Positions 1 to 6,621 of a stretch of 12,152 nt of DNA are shown here, piece by piece; positions within the stretch are counted from its first letter, which is position 1, and the number at the start of each line of letters is the position of its first letter. Source of the stretch: BOG-1112 sp964635325 (GTDB lineage Bacteria > Bdellovibrionota_B > Oligoflexia > Oligoflexales > Bog-1112); NCBI GenBank assembly GCA_964635325.1, contig CAZWOL010000070.1, positions 1 to 12,152 on the forward strand. Reading direction: 5' to 3'. A program made the position numbers and the translations under genes. A model generated the notes under the pieces. It made no database searches and had not been told where the DNA came from. It worked only from the letters and a program-made list of their open reading frames with translations.

Positions 1-2
1 GA

Positions 3-500
3 CCTAATGAGGAGGAAAATTTCAAGTTTCTAAAATGGTTCTGCGAAGTCAAACACACCATCGAACAAGCGGGAGAAGACATCATAATTTGGGAAGCAGA
101 TGGAAGAGCAATCGCCTATTCAACTCTCAAACAGTTTAAAATCCCAGACTATGGGCAGCTTCATTTGCATATGTGGGCTAAAGATCTGCGAGGAAAAGGG
201 TACGGTGCGGTACTATTTTGCTTATCAGCCCTGCATTTTCGGGTGAAATATCAAATTCGCAATCTTTATTGCAGGCCAAAAGCAGATAATCCGATGCCTA
301 ATCGTATGCTGGTTAAAATTGGTTTTCCTACAACCGATAGTGACGAGTGCCTAGAAAGAGAATATCCAGATGGCCGCTTTATCAAACATATAAAATACCA
401 TCTTACCGATGACGTGGTTTATAAATATCTTGCTAAAGTTGCCGATAAGTTTGAGGTTTACTATACTAAGCCCTACGATTGCTCCCTTAGAGACATTTGA
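3..500 (+). CDS. GNAT-family N-acetyltransferase, 5' end outside the window
   Basis: The reading frame is open from the left window edge to a TGA at 498-500, giving 165 residues without the true start. An ATG at 165 lies inside the domain and is not the real start. The GNAT fold is suggested by a beta-strand run (residues about 28-40, IIIWEADGRAIAYS), then the acetyl-CoA pyrophosphate-binding signature RGKGYG (residues 64-69) after the strand LHLHMW. A later asparagine-containing helix and strand, PNRMLVKIGFP, matches GNAT motif B. GNAT enzymes transfer an acetyl group from acetyl-CoA to an amine on a small molecule or protein; the substrate here cannot be told. The C-terminal 45 residues (KYHLTDDVVYKYLAKVADKF onwards) are outside the core motif. 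The last codons overlap, in another frame, a stub resembling the start of a second acetyltransferase (478-540), so the native C-terminus may have been altered by rearrangement. Confidence 0.7.
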   Translation, partial: PNEEENFKFLKWFCEVKHTIEQAGEDIIIWEADGRAIAYSTLKQFKIPDYGQLHLHMWAKDLRGKGYGAVLFCLSALHFRVKYQIRNLYCRPKADNPMPNRMLVKIGFPTTDSDECLEREYPDGRFIKHIKYHLTDDVVYKYLAKVADKFEVYYTKPYDCSLRDI

Positions 501-540
501 GACAGAACGACTGACAGCACGCAGACTTGAGGACAATCAC
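478..540 (+). pseudogene. N-terminal stub of a RimJ/RimL-type GNAT acetyltransferase
   Basis: In the frame one base ahead of the upstream acetyltransferase, the codons read IAPLETFETERLTARRLEDN and then HS. The pattern LETxRLxxRRLxxxD is the usual first strand of RimJ/RimL-like acetyltransferases. After about residue 22 the similarity ends, just where the convergent DUF6973-like gene terminates at 537-539. No ATG, GTG or TTG opens this stretch, so it should not be expressed alone. I read it as the leftover start of a second GNAT gene joined to unrelated DNA near 535-540. The match is short and chance cannot be excluded. Confidence 0.35.
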
Positions 541-998
541 AGTCTTTCCGGGTTCAAGTTCATAGCTCGTATAGTCACTAAATTTCCGCCGTCTTTGAGG
601 TCAATAATCAGTTCTCCGGCGTTCAAAACTTTAACAAGAGCGGCAGCCAGAGTGTGAGGCTTCCTAGTTTTTCGTCCGTATTTTCTGTCGACAGAATTAT
701 TCCAAAGATCCATGTTTCTGGATTTTGCAGTAGCAGGGCTGTTGTAAGCGAAAGTCATGACTTCATTGGCGATACCAAAAATATTAGCAACCGTACTACT
801 GTATTCATGCACGAAAATTCCACTAACGAATGCATGACGAAAGGCATCAACGTCATTGTCTCCGAATTGAGCGGAGTCAAAATCACCATTTTTCTTGCGA
901 GGAAGAGTGCGAACAAGCTTATCGAAATACTGATAAGACTGTAGTTCAGCTTCGTTTTTTAAATTCCAAGGTGTCCTGTCCGAGCAAGGGTGACACAA
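537..998 (-). pseudogene. DUF6973-like protein, N-terminally truncated at an IS end
   Basis: The frame runs from a TTG at 996-998 to TGA at 537-539 (153 codons). Two conserved blocks are seen: DAFRHAF (residues 51-57) and MDLWNNSVDR (96-105). These resemble the AFRHA and MDLxNN blocks that I associate with the DUF6973 family, an all-helical family of unknown biochemistry, sometimes found as the C-terminal domain of larger, possibly secreted proteins. The family call is from memory. The first 10 codons are not native: they are translated from a sequence at 970-995 that looks like an insertion-sequence terminus, and the frame stays open further upstream into transposase remnants. I therefore take the gene to be a C-terminal portion of a longer protein. 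No convincing ribosome site precedes the TTG. Whether any product is made is unknown. Its 3' end faces the GNAT genes. Confidence 0.5.
970..995 (-). repeat. Probable insertion-sequence terminus, single copy
   Basis: Read on -, this stretch starts TGTCACCC, contains GGACAGGACACC, and sits 12 bases downstream of the stop codon of the integrase-core transposase fragment. A TGTC start and repeated GGACA-type blocks are common in the ends of IS3 and IS481-group elements. The position fits a right-hand IS end. The mate at the left end is not in the window, because the transposase itself is truncated. Confidence 0.4.
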
Positions 999-1006
999 AA
1001 GCAGGT

Positions 1007-1273
1007 CTAAAATTGAGACAAGTCTGATGCGCTCTTCGATCCTCTCTGATTCCAGTACGTTATTCTCTCATTTCTTGTCTTCTGTCTAGCTCTAAGCCTC
1101 TCGTTGAACAGCTTTCCTCGTCCTTGTGCATGAACTGCAGCAGGAGCGAATCCTCCATTTCCAATGTTTGGTCTCTCGTAGTTGTAATCGCTGATCATCG
1201 TATCAATACGACTTCGAGCTTCTCTGTGATCTGGATAGCACTCTTGCAAGTCAATCTCTTCCCACTTCAGCAT
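1007..1273 (-). pseudogene. Transposase fragment, C-terminal part of an integrase-core (rve) domain
   Basis: The 88 codons read MLKWEEIDLQECYPDHREAR and continue through DYNYERPNIGNGGFAPAAVH. The block YNxERPxxxxGGxxPA is the hallmark of the last helix of the DDE integrase core in IS3/IS481-group transposases, where it reads YNxxRPHxxLGxxTP. Here the usual His and Leu are replaced by Asn residues. The DDE catalytic residues upstream are absent: the same frame stays open to a stop near 1336 but has no recognisable core sequence, and it is overlapped by a TnpB-like stub in another frame. The C-terminal tail (KLFNERLRARQKTRNERITY) is basic. It is a dead remnant, probably the 3' end of the element whose terminus lies at 970-995. 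The exact IS family is uncertain. Confidence 0.55.
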
Positions 1274-1340
1274 AAGACTGGTGCATATCTGTCGGTTCTT
1301 TGCATACGTAAGTTCGTGTGCGACAGTTGAAGGCTAACAT
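1251..1340 (-). pseudogene. IS66-type TnpB (orf2) N-terminal stub
   Basis: On - an ATG at 1338-1340 follows AGGAG by 7 bases, a good ribosome site. The 29 codons include RTYVCKEPTDMHQSYAEVG. TDMRKSFDGL preceded by a hydrophobic strand is the signature start of IS66-family TnpB, and TDMHQSYAEV fits it with substitutions. After that the frame runs to TGA at 1251-1253, and the other frame enters the integrase-core fragment. The junction between the two transposon remnants is therefore around 1255-1280. Native TnpB is about 115 residues, so roughly a quarter is left. The similarity is short but placed exactly at a start codon with a ribosome site. Confidence 0.45.
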
Positions 1341-1376
1341 TTTTTTTCTCCTGCGAATTTTTGCAGCGAGAATACT

Positions 1377-1610
1377 TTATATCACCACTCCTTTGAATGT
1401 GGGGAGAACAGACGTCTTGCAGTGATACTTTGTAAAGTCACGCAAGAAGTCACCATAAGTTTTTGGTGTGTAATTTCGATCCTCACATAACGCAGAAAAA
1501 CCTGGATCGGAATGAAGGCTTTTCATATCATCAAGACAATCTGCGCCGACTACCAACCCAAGAACTAAGCTATGGTGGAGATTTATCAGGTTCTGAAGAA
1601 AAATATCTTG
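1377..1610 (-). pseudogene. IS1380-like transposase fragment (N-terminal region)
   Basis: Reading - from 1610, directly after the TAG of the metallopeptidase gene and in the same frame, 77 codons run to TAA at 1377-1379. They include LVLGLVVGADCLDDMKSLHS and later YTPKTYGDFLRDFTKY. The blocks GADCLDD followed by LxxDP, and TxGDFLRxF, match the N-terminal region of IS1380-family DDE transposases, which typically read GGDCIDDxxxLR and STLGTFLRSF. The only ATG is internal (1524-1526). The catalytic domain is missing and the similarity fades after about residue 62. There is no independent start, so it is a relic that can only be reached by readthrough. The family assignment comes from remembered motifs. 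Confidence 0.5.
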
Positions 1611-2351
1611 CTAAGGCTCTCTATGAGAGGCGATTCTAGACCCATCTACTTCCAACCATTTTTTTTGTAACTCATAATTAGGTAGTACAGAACGAACTAA
1701 AGACCAAAACTCATCACCATGATCTCGATGGGTCAAATGAGCCAGCTCATGAACCACAACATATTCCAAAACTGACTTAGGACAACTTATAAGCTGCCAA
1801 TGAAAACCAAGGTTGCCATCACCATTACAATAGCCCCACTTATCAGAGCTTCTGCTAATGCTCCACGTTTTGGGAGACAAGAGCTTGGCAGAGTGCTCTT
1901 CCATCAGATCTGCGATTGTTTCTTTGAGTCGTTCAATCAAAGCCATGGTCACAGCCTTGGCTATTTCTTCTTCCTTCTCTTCCCAATCTGAACTTTCAGG
2001 AATCTCAACAAGAATAGGTGCACCGCCTGAAACCTTAACACCAGTTACATGGGGCGCTTTTCGTACGTCAAGACGTACAAATCTTCCCCACTTCATCACT
2101 TTACTACCAGGAGAGAAACGAGTCGGGAAAATATCCAGGGCAACTTTGGATCGAAGATCGTCCCAAGACTGAATTATCCACTTCTCCTTGCTGTTCAAAA
2201 ACTCCAGTACATCCAGGTTTGGGGTTCCTTTGGGGACACGCACCTCCATGGTGTAGGGAGTAAGAATAAGACGCTTGCGAGTTGCCTTAGGTCTCTCCAC
2301 TACTTTATAGGGGATAGTCATCTGACCTATGTTAAATTCCAATTCTTCCAT
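1611..2351 (-). CDS. YgjP-like (DUF45/COG1451) zinc metallopeptidase linked to hsdR
   Basis: This 246-residue protein has the zinc-protease motif HELAH at 201-205 and a third likely ligand, H211, in DHGDEFW, the usual arrangement of the YgjP/SprT-like group. Ahead of it lies SSDKWGYCNGDGNLGFHWQL (168-187), the counterpart of the family's RWGSCSSxGNLxLNWRL block, here with Lys for Arg and Tyr for Ser. The N-terminal half has the beta-rich pattern of the family (KRLILTPYTMEVRVPKG, 27-42). There is no signal peptide, so the protein is cytoplasmic. Its ATG shares one base with the hsdR stop (TGATG), and only a weak ribosome site precedes it, so translation should depend on hsdR translation. Related peptidase genes are often seen beside type I restriction genes; a role in cutting restriction subunits or another protein is inference. 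Length and C-terminus look complete. Confidence 0.8.
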   Translation of the reverse strand: MEELEFNIGQMTIPYKVVERPKATRKRLILTPYTMEVRVPKGTPNLDVLEFLNSKEKWIIQSWDDLRSKVALDIFPTRFSPGSKVMKWGRFVRLDVRKAPHVTGVKVSGGAPILVEIPESSDWEEKEEEIAKAVTMALIERLKETIADLMEEHSAKLLSPKTWSISRSSDKWGYCNGDGNLGFHWQLISCPKSVLEYVVVHELAHLTHRDHGDEFWSLVRSVLPNYELQKKWLEVDGSRIASHREP

Positions 2352-5300
2352 CAGTTTTTACTCGTCAGATGCTTCAACGCATATTCTTCTATCCTGGTTG
2401 GGATATCTTTCTGCCACCCCTCGACGTTAGCTTCTTTTGCAATTCGTCGCACTTTCCCCCGTAACTCGCGTCTTAGTTGCTCTCGCTGCTCCCATCCGCG
2501 TGGGGCTTCTTCATAGAGCTTGGTGAGTTCGCTAGCGATTTTTGAGAGCTTTTCATCACGGTTGTCCTGCTCTGTTGTGGCGAAGGAATTCAAAATAACC
2601 AAGATATCGTGTGCTCTTGGATCGAGCCCAGATTTGGTGTGGGCCAAGTCCTCGTCCATGAGTTCCTTAGCTACCTTTTCCATATTTTTAAGGAGCTCTG
2701 CTGCTGAGTCTTGCCCCTGCTGATATCTCTCGATAGCTGCTAAGACTTGCTCGGAGAAAGACCCATAACGCTCAGGATTGGCGTCTGTCTTCTCTTCGGT
2801 GATTTTCTTAAGTTCGCTGGCTTTACGAACTGCGGCTTCTTGCAACTCTTGGTCATTGGCATAGTTGACAGAAAAATCGAGCATAAAATCAGGGTCAGTG
2901 ATCTCACGAAATTTGCAAAAAGTCTTGATACCGGAGACTTCGAGGTGCTCCTCGAGCATGCCTCGGATTTTCATCGAGACATCTTCAAGCATGTTCGCAA
3001 TTTTGGCTTCAAAAAATGGGTTTGCCCACTCAACGAACTTCACAAGCCAACTCAGATCATTCGTAAAAGAGAGCACTCTTGGGTCTGGTGCGAGTGTCGA
3101 ATATGCTTTCACAAAGTTTTGCACTCTGCGTTTGAAGATAAACCATTGGTCTTTAGACGCGATTTTGTTTTTGAGCGACATAAAGTCGTCGCGTTCGTAA
3201 TTCTTCTTGGCTTTGATCTCACCGAGAAAGGACATGACTTCGTTATGCGCTCCCTTAAGTTTGCTGTGAAGTTCTTCCAAATCTTGCATGGCATGCTGTA
3301 CATCTTCCGAGCGATAGGATGCGAGAGCCTCATCTAGTTTTTTCGATACACCGATATAGTCCATGATCAGACCACTTGCCTTCTTGCCGTCGGACCATAC
3401 TCGGTTGGTTCTCGCTATAGCTTGGAGAAGGTTATGTTCTGTCAGAGGGCTGTCTAGGTACATCACCGCTTCAATAGGAGCATCAAAACCTGTGAGCAGC
3501 TTGTTGCAGACAATAAGAAAGTAAGGTGCTTTACCTTTTTCATTAAAATTTTTTTTAGCTTGTTTTTCGCTCTCATGGTCCAGGAAGTATCTTTGCAGGT
3601 CTTTGCGCAGGGTCTCAATAGCTGCTAACTCATTGGGCTTGTTGTCTTCCTGGTTGGCAGAGTAAACACAGGAGGAATAGGTGTCCGCTTTTCGCAAAGC
3701 CTCTTCAGGCGATAAACCTTCTCTCTTCTCAAGGTCTTTCGCTATAACTTTGTTCAAAGCCAGCTTGTACATGATGATCGTTTCACGATCATACGCAACG
3801 ATCTGTGCTTTAAGCCCGTCCGGTGCTGCAAATTCCTTGTAATGGGCCCAGATATCCTTGGCTATCTCTTCGATACGGTCTGGGTGCTTAATCAATTCGC
3901 CCAGCTTAACACCACGCTTTTTAATTTCGCTGAGTTGGTCTTCCGGGGCTTCCATAAAAGCCATATCAAAGGCTCGGTCAAGCTCACCCGGATCCACGTT
4001 CCATTTTATTCCCCGACTCACATAGTGGATGGGAACGGTAGCACCGTCGGCAACAGCATCATCTATACCGTACTTATCGAGATAACCTTCGCCATCTGCA
4101 CCAAAGTTGCGATAAGTGTCTTTGTCGCTTTTTTTAATTGGAGTACCGGTGAAGCCGAAAAATTTCGCACGAGGAAAAGTCTTGCGCAGATAGGCACCCA
4201 GGTCTTTTTCTTGAGTCCGGTGACACTCGTCTACCAAAATGATCCACTTGTCACTATTGGCTACTGGGCTGTTAGATCCCTGGAATTTAAAGATGGTAGA
4301 AATTAAGGTTAAACCCATAGTTCCTACCTTGATATTTTTGTGCAAGTCCGCAATCGAATCTATACGGACGGGATTAGGTAGACCACAGGCTTCAAAAGTC
4401 TTCGCAATTTGATCGTCCAAATCTATGCGGTCCGTTAGGACCATGATGTTGGGATTTTCTAGATTTTTTGATTTGATGTTGAGATGCACTTTGAGTTTTA
4501 AGGTGGCAAAGACCATGGTCAGTGACTTGCCACTTCCCTGCGTATGCCAGATCAGTCCCTTGTCATGATCGCCTGAGATGACACGGTTGATAATCTTGTT
4601 CACACCACGAAACTGATGGTAACGGCAGATCTTCTTGATCGTCTTGCCTTCTCTTGTCTCAAAGACGATGAAGTGCGCTAGAAGGTCAAGCAATCGTTCT
4701 CGATCAAGAAGAGCGAAGAGGCTCATTTTGAAGGTGTCACTACCAAAGTCTTGGATCTTCTTTGGATAAGGGTCTTTCCACTCTGCCCAAAACGTTGAGG
4801 GGCTGCCCGTGGCGCCATAGAGCAAGCTGCGGCCATCGGTGACGATGTTGAAAATATTGCTTTGAAAAAGCCTGGGAATGTCACGCTCGTATCGTTTGAT
4901 TTGGTCAAATGCTTCCCCGGATTTGTCTTTGCGACTCAGAGGGCTTTTGGCTTCAATGACGACCAAGGGAATGCCATTTACAAAGACAACGATATCCGGG
5001 ATCCCTGAATACTGGGACCTCACATAGAATTGTCTGGTGACAGTAAAGATGTTGTTTTTGAGGTCTAGGAAGTCGATGATTTTGATAGTTTGTTTGGTTG
5101 ATTCGCCCGAAATGGTCCGACTATATTCCCCGCGTAGAACTTTGATAAATTGCTGGTTATCTGTGATGCGAAGAATGTCTTGGTAAACATCTTCTGCAGT
5201 GCGCTCATCGATCTTGTTGATTTTCTGGATGACTTTGATGAACTCAGGACGGAGGATGACGAGGTTGTCACTATCTCGATGCTCTGGATGAGATTCAGGT

Positions 5301-5380
5301 TTGATAAAGGTGTAGCCGAGTTTAGTGAGTTCTTCGATGCAGGGCTTTTCTGCAAGTCGGTATTCGGAGCCTTGTTTCAT
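2351..5380 (-). CDS. hsdR: Type I restriction enzyme R subunit (endonuclease and translocase)
   Basis: The 1009-residue protein is the motor and nuclease of a type I restriction enzyme. The nuclease centre is visible as PD (128-129), then EAK (143-145) and QxxxY (Q160, Y164), the PD-(D/E)xK plus RecB-like pattern. The superfamily 2 helicase motor follows: Walker A TQGSGKS (280-286), DECH box (384-387), TGTP motif III (411-414) and QAIARTNR motif VI (653-660). The C-terminal 330 residues are mostly helical and should bind the HsdM/HsdS core. All key residues are present, and the length is close to that of EcoR124I-type R subunits, so it should be active. Its ATG overlaps the hsdS stop in ATGA, with AGGAAG (plus positions 5387-5392) 6 bases upstream. 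HsdR cuts DNA at a distance after ATP-driven translocation from unmethylated sites. Confidence 0.96.
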   Translation of the reverse strand: MKQGSEYRLAEKPCIEELTKLGYTFIKPESHPEHRDSDNLVILRPEFIKVIQKINKIDERTAEDVYQDILRITDNQQFIKVLRGEYSRTISGESTKQTIKIIDFLDLKNNIFTVTRQFYVRSQYSGIPDIVVFVNGIPLVVIEAKSPLSRKDKSGEAFDQIKRYERDIPRLFQSNIFNIVTDGRSLLYGATGSPSTFWAEWKDPYPKKIQDFGSDTFKMSLFALLDRERLLDLLAHFIVFETREGKTIKKICRYHQFRGVNKIINRVISGDHDKGLIWHTQGSGKSLTMVFATLKLKVHLNIKSKNLENPNIMVLTDRIDLDDQIAKTFEACGLPNPVRIDSIADLHKNIKVGTMGLTLISTIFKFQGSNSPVANSDKWIILVDECHRTQEKDLGAYLRKTFPRAKFFGFTGTPIKKSDKDTYRNFGADGEGYLDKYGIDDAVADGATVPIHYVSRGIKWNVDPGELDRAFDMAFMEAPEDQLSEIKKRGVKLGELIKHPDRIEEIAKDIWAHYKEFAAPDGLKAQIVAYDRETIIMYKLALNKVIAKDLEKREGLSPEEALRKADTYSSCVYSANQEDNKPNELAAIETLRKDLQRYFLDHESEKQAKKNFNEKGKAPYFLIVCNKLLTGFDAPIEAVMYLDSPLTEHNLLQAIARTNRVWSDGKKASGLIMDYIGVSKKLDEALASYRSEDVQHAMQDLEELHSKLKGAHNEVMSFLGEIKAKKNYERDDFMSLKNKIASKDQWFIFKRRVQNFVKAYSTLAPDPRVLSFTNDLSWLVKFVEWANPFFEAKIANMLEDVSMKIRGMLEEHLEVSGIKTFCKFREITDPDFMLDFSVNYANDQELQEAAVRKASELKKITEEKTDANPERYGSFSEQVLAAIERYQQGQDSAAELLKNMEKVAKELMDEDLAHTKSGLDPRAHDILVILNSFATTEQDNRDEKLSKIASELTKLYEEAPRGWEQREQLRRELRGKVRRIAKEANVEGWQKDIPTRIEEYALKHLTSKN

Positions 5381-6621
5381 GCAACACTTCCTACTCGAAC
5401 ACGACCGGTGAGGAGGTCTTGCATTAGGCCGGATTTTATATTGATATAGACCTCTAGTGCCCTTTTAAACAAAAGAAGCTCCCGGTCTAAATCATCGAAA
5501 ATCTGCGCTATTTTTCTTTGTTCTTCGATAGGAGGTAAAGGCAAAAGCAATTTTCTCAAATCTGAAATATTTATAAAAGGTTGGTCTGAGCCCACTTTTG
5601 ATGATTCGATAAACTCCTTTAAATAAGAACACAAAAGATGATATGTGAACAAATTTATCAGAGCACTACTCTTGATTTCTATCCTCCCAACTCGTTGATA
5701 TAGTATCAGAGGTAGATCCCTACTACCTATCTTACTTATTTTTAGCTTGCCTTGGGTTATCGGTCTGTTCAGAGCCAATACGATATCATTCTCTTTCAGT
5801 ACGAGCTTAGGATAGTCTTTAGAATAACTAAAGGGTAAGTGTGCTTTGGTTTCCCATGTAACCTCTCCCCAGGAAACATTGTCTATTCTGAGTAGTTTTA
5901 TTCCTTCTTCCACATATTCAGCGGCTTTAAAGCCTTTTCCCGAAACTACGTCTAAAACCTTTCCGAACTTAGCAACTTCCCAACTCTCAGGAATTTCCCC
6001 AATCTCTGTTTTCTTAAACTTCGTATGCCCAATCCCTCGGGTTAAAAGCTCTTGCAAAAGCCCTTGTTTGACCTTCTTGGTTTGCTCGATGACTTTTTCC
6101 GTCACCTGAATCGCATCGTCCACGCTGGTAAGGATTTCAGCGATGCGTTTTTGTTCGTGGAGAGGGGGGACTACGCATTTAAACCCTTTTAAAGTGGATT
6201 TGTTGATTTCAAGAAATGTACTTCCTGAAGCTAAGCTTTTAAATTTATGTGAGTTAAACCTCAGTAGATAGACAAGAAACTGCGCGCTAGTATTTTGCTT
6301 GGGTATAAAGTTTGCAAAGCCCTGATTCGTTGTAATGGGAACAAGGTTTATCGCACAAAATCCTATTGATGCCCTACTAGTCATGAGAACTGATAGTTTT
6401 GGCAGTAATTTTAAAGATGAAGATTTTAATCCAAGATCAGTGATTCTCTCTCTTGTATTCTCTATATAGTTTTGTCCTGTTTTTAGTGAAGTAATATCAG
6501 TAGGAGTTGCCCAAAAAATATCTCCACCCCAGTAGTCCTGGTTTTGTTTGCTTGGAGTTGTTCCGCCTGAGATTTCTGCTATGTCTTCAAGTCTAAATTC
6601 TTTCCACCCCTTAGGAATCAT
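5377..6621 (-). CDS. hsdS: Type I restriction-modification specificity subunit
   Basis: HsdS reads the DNA target for both methylation and restriction. The 414 residues show the two-fold layout: target recognition domain 1 (about 1-150), a central conserved helix region starting PPLHEQKRIAEIL (about 152-164), recognition domain 2 (about 213-360) starting IGEIPESWEV, and a distal helix region starting PPIEEQRKIAQIF (about 363-375). The PPxxEQxxIAxI blocks are repeats of each other and form the coiled coil that spaces the two half-sites. I chose the ATG at 6619-6621 because AAGGAG (plus 6629-6634, ctcctt) lies 7 bases upstream; a TTG six bases earlier would be almost on top of that site. The start overlaps the hsdM end by 11 bases. 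The target sequence cannot be read from the protein by eye; it is probably a bipartite site. Confidence 0.93.
   Translation of the reverse strand: MIPKGWKEFRLEDIAEISGGTTPSKQNQDYWGGDIFWATPTDITSLKTGQNYIENTRERITDLGLKSSSLKLLPKLSVLMTSRASIGFCAINLVPITTNQGFANFIPKQNTSAQFLVYLLRFNSHKFKSLASGSTFLEINKSTLKGFKCVVPPLHEQKRIAEILTSVDDAIQVTEKVIEQTKKVKQGLLQELLTRGIGHTKFKKTEIGEIPESWEVAKFGKVLDVVSGKGFKAAEYVEEGIKLLRIDNVSWGEVTWETKAHLPFSYSKDYPKLVLKENDIVLALNRPITQGKLKISKIGSRDLPLILYQRVGRIEIKSSALINLFTYHLLCSYLKEFIESSKVGSDQPFINISDLRKLLLPLPPIEEQRKIAQIFDDLDRELLLFKRALEVYINIKSGLMQDLLTGRVRVGSVA

Noticed and set aside
2747..3337. A 196-codon open frame on + inside hsdR.
   Set aside because: It is antisense to a strongly conserved gene, with no family-like pattern; a shadow of hsdR coding.
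3842..4306. A 154-codon open frame on + opposite the hsdR motor domain.
   Set aside because: It is the reverse of the DECH and TGTP region; its composition is explained by the hsdR reading frame.
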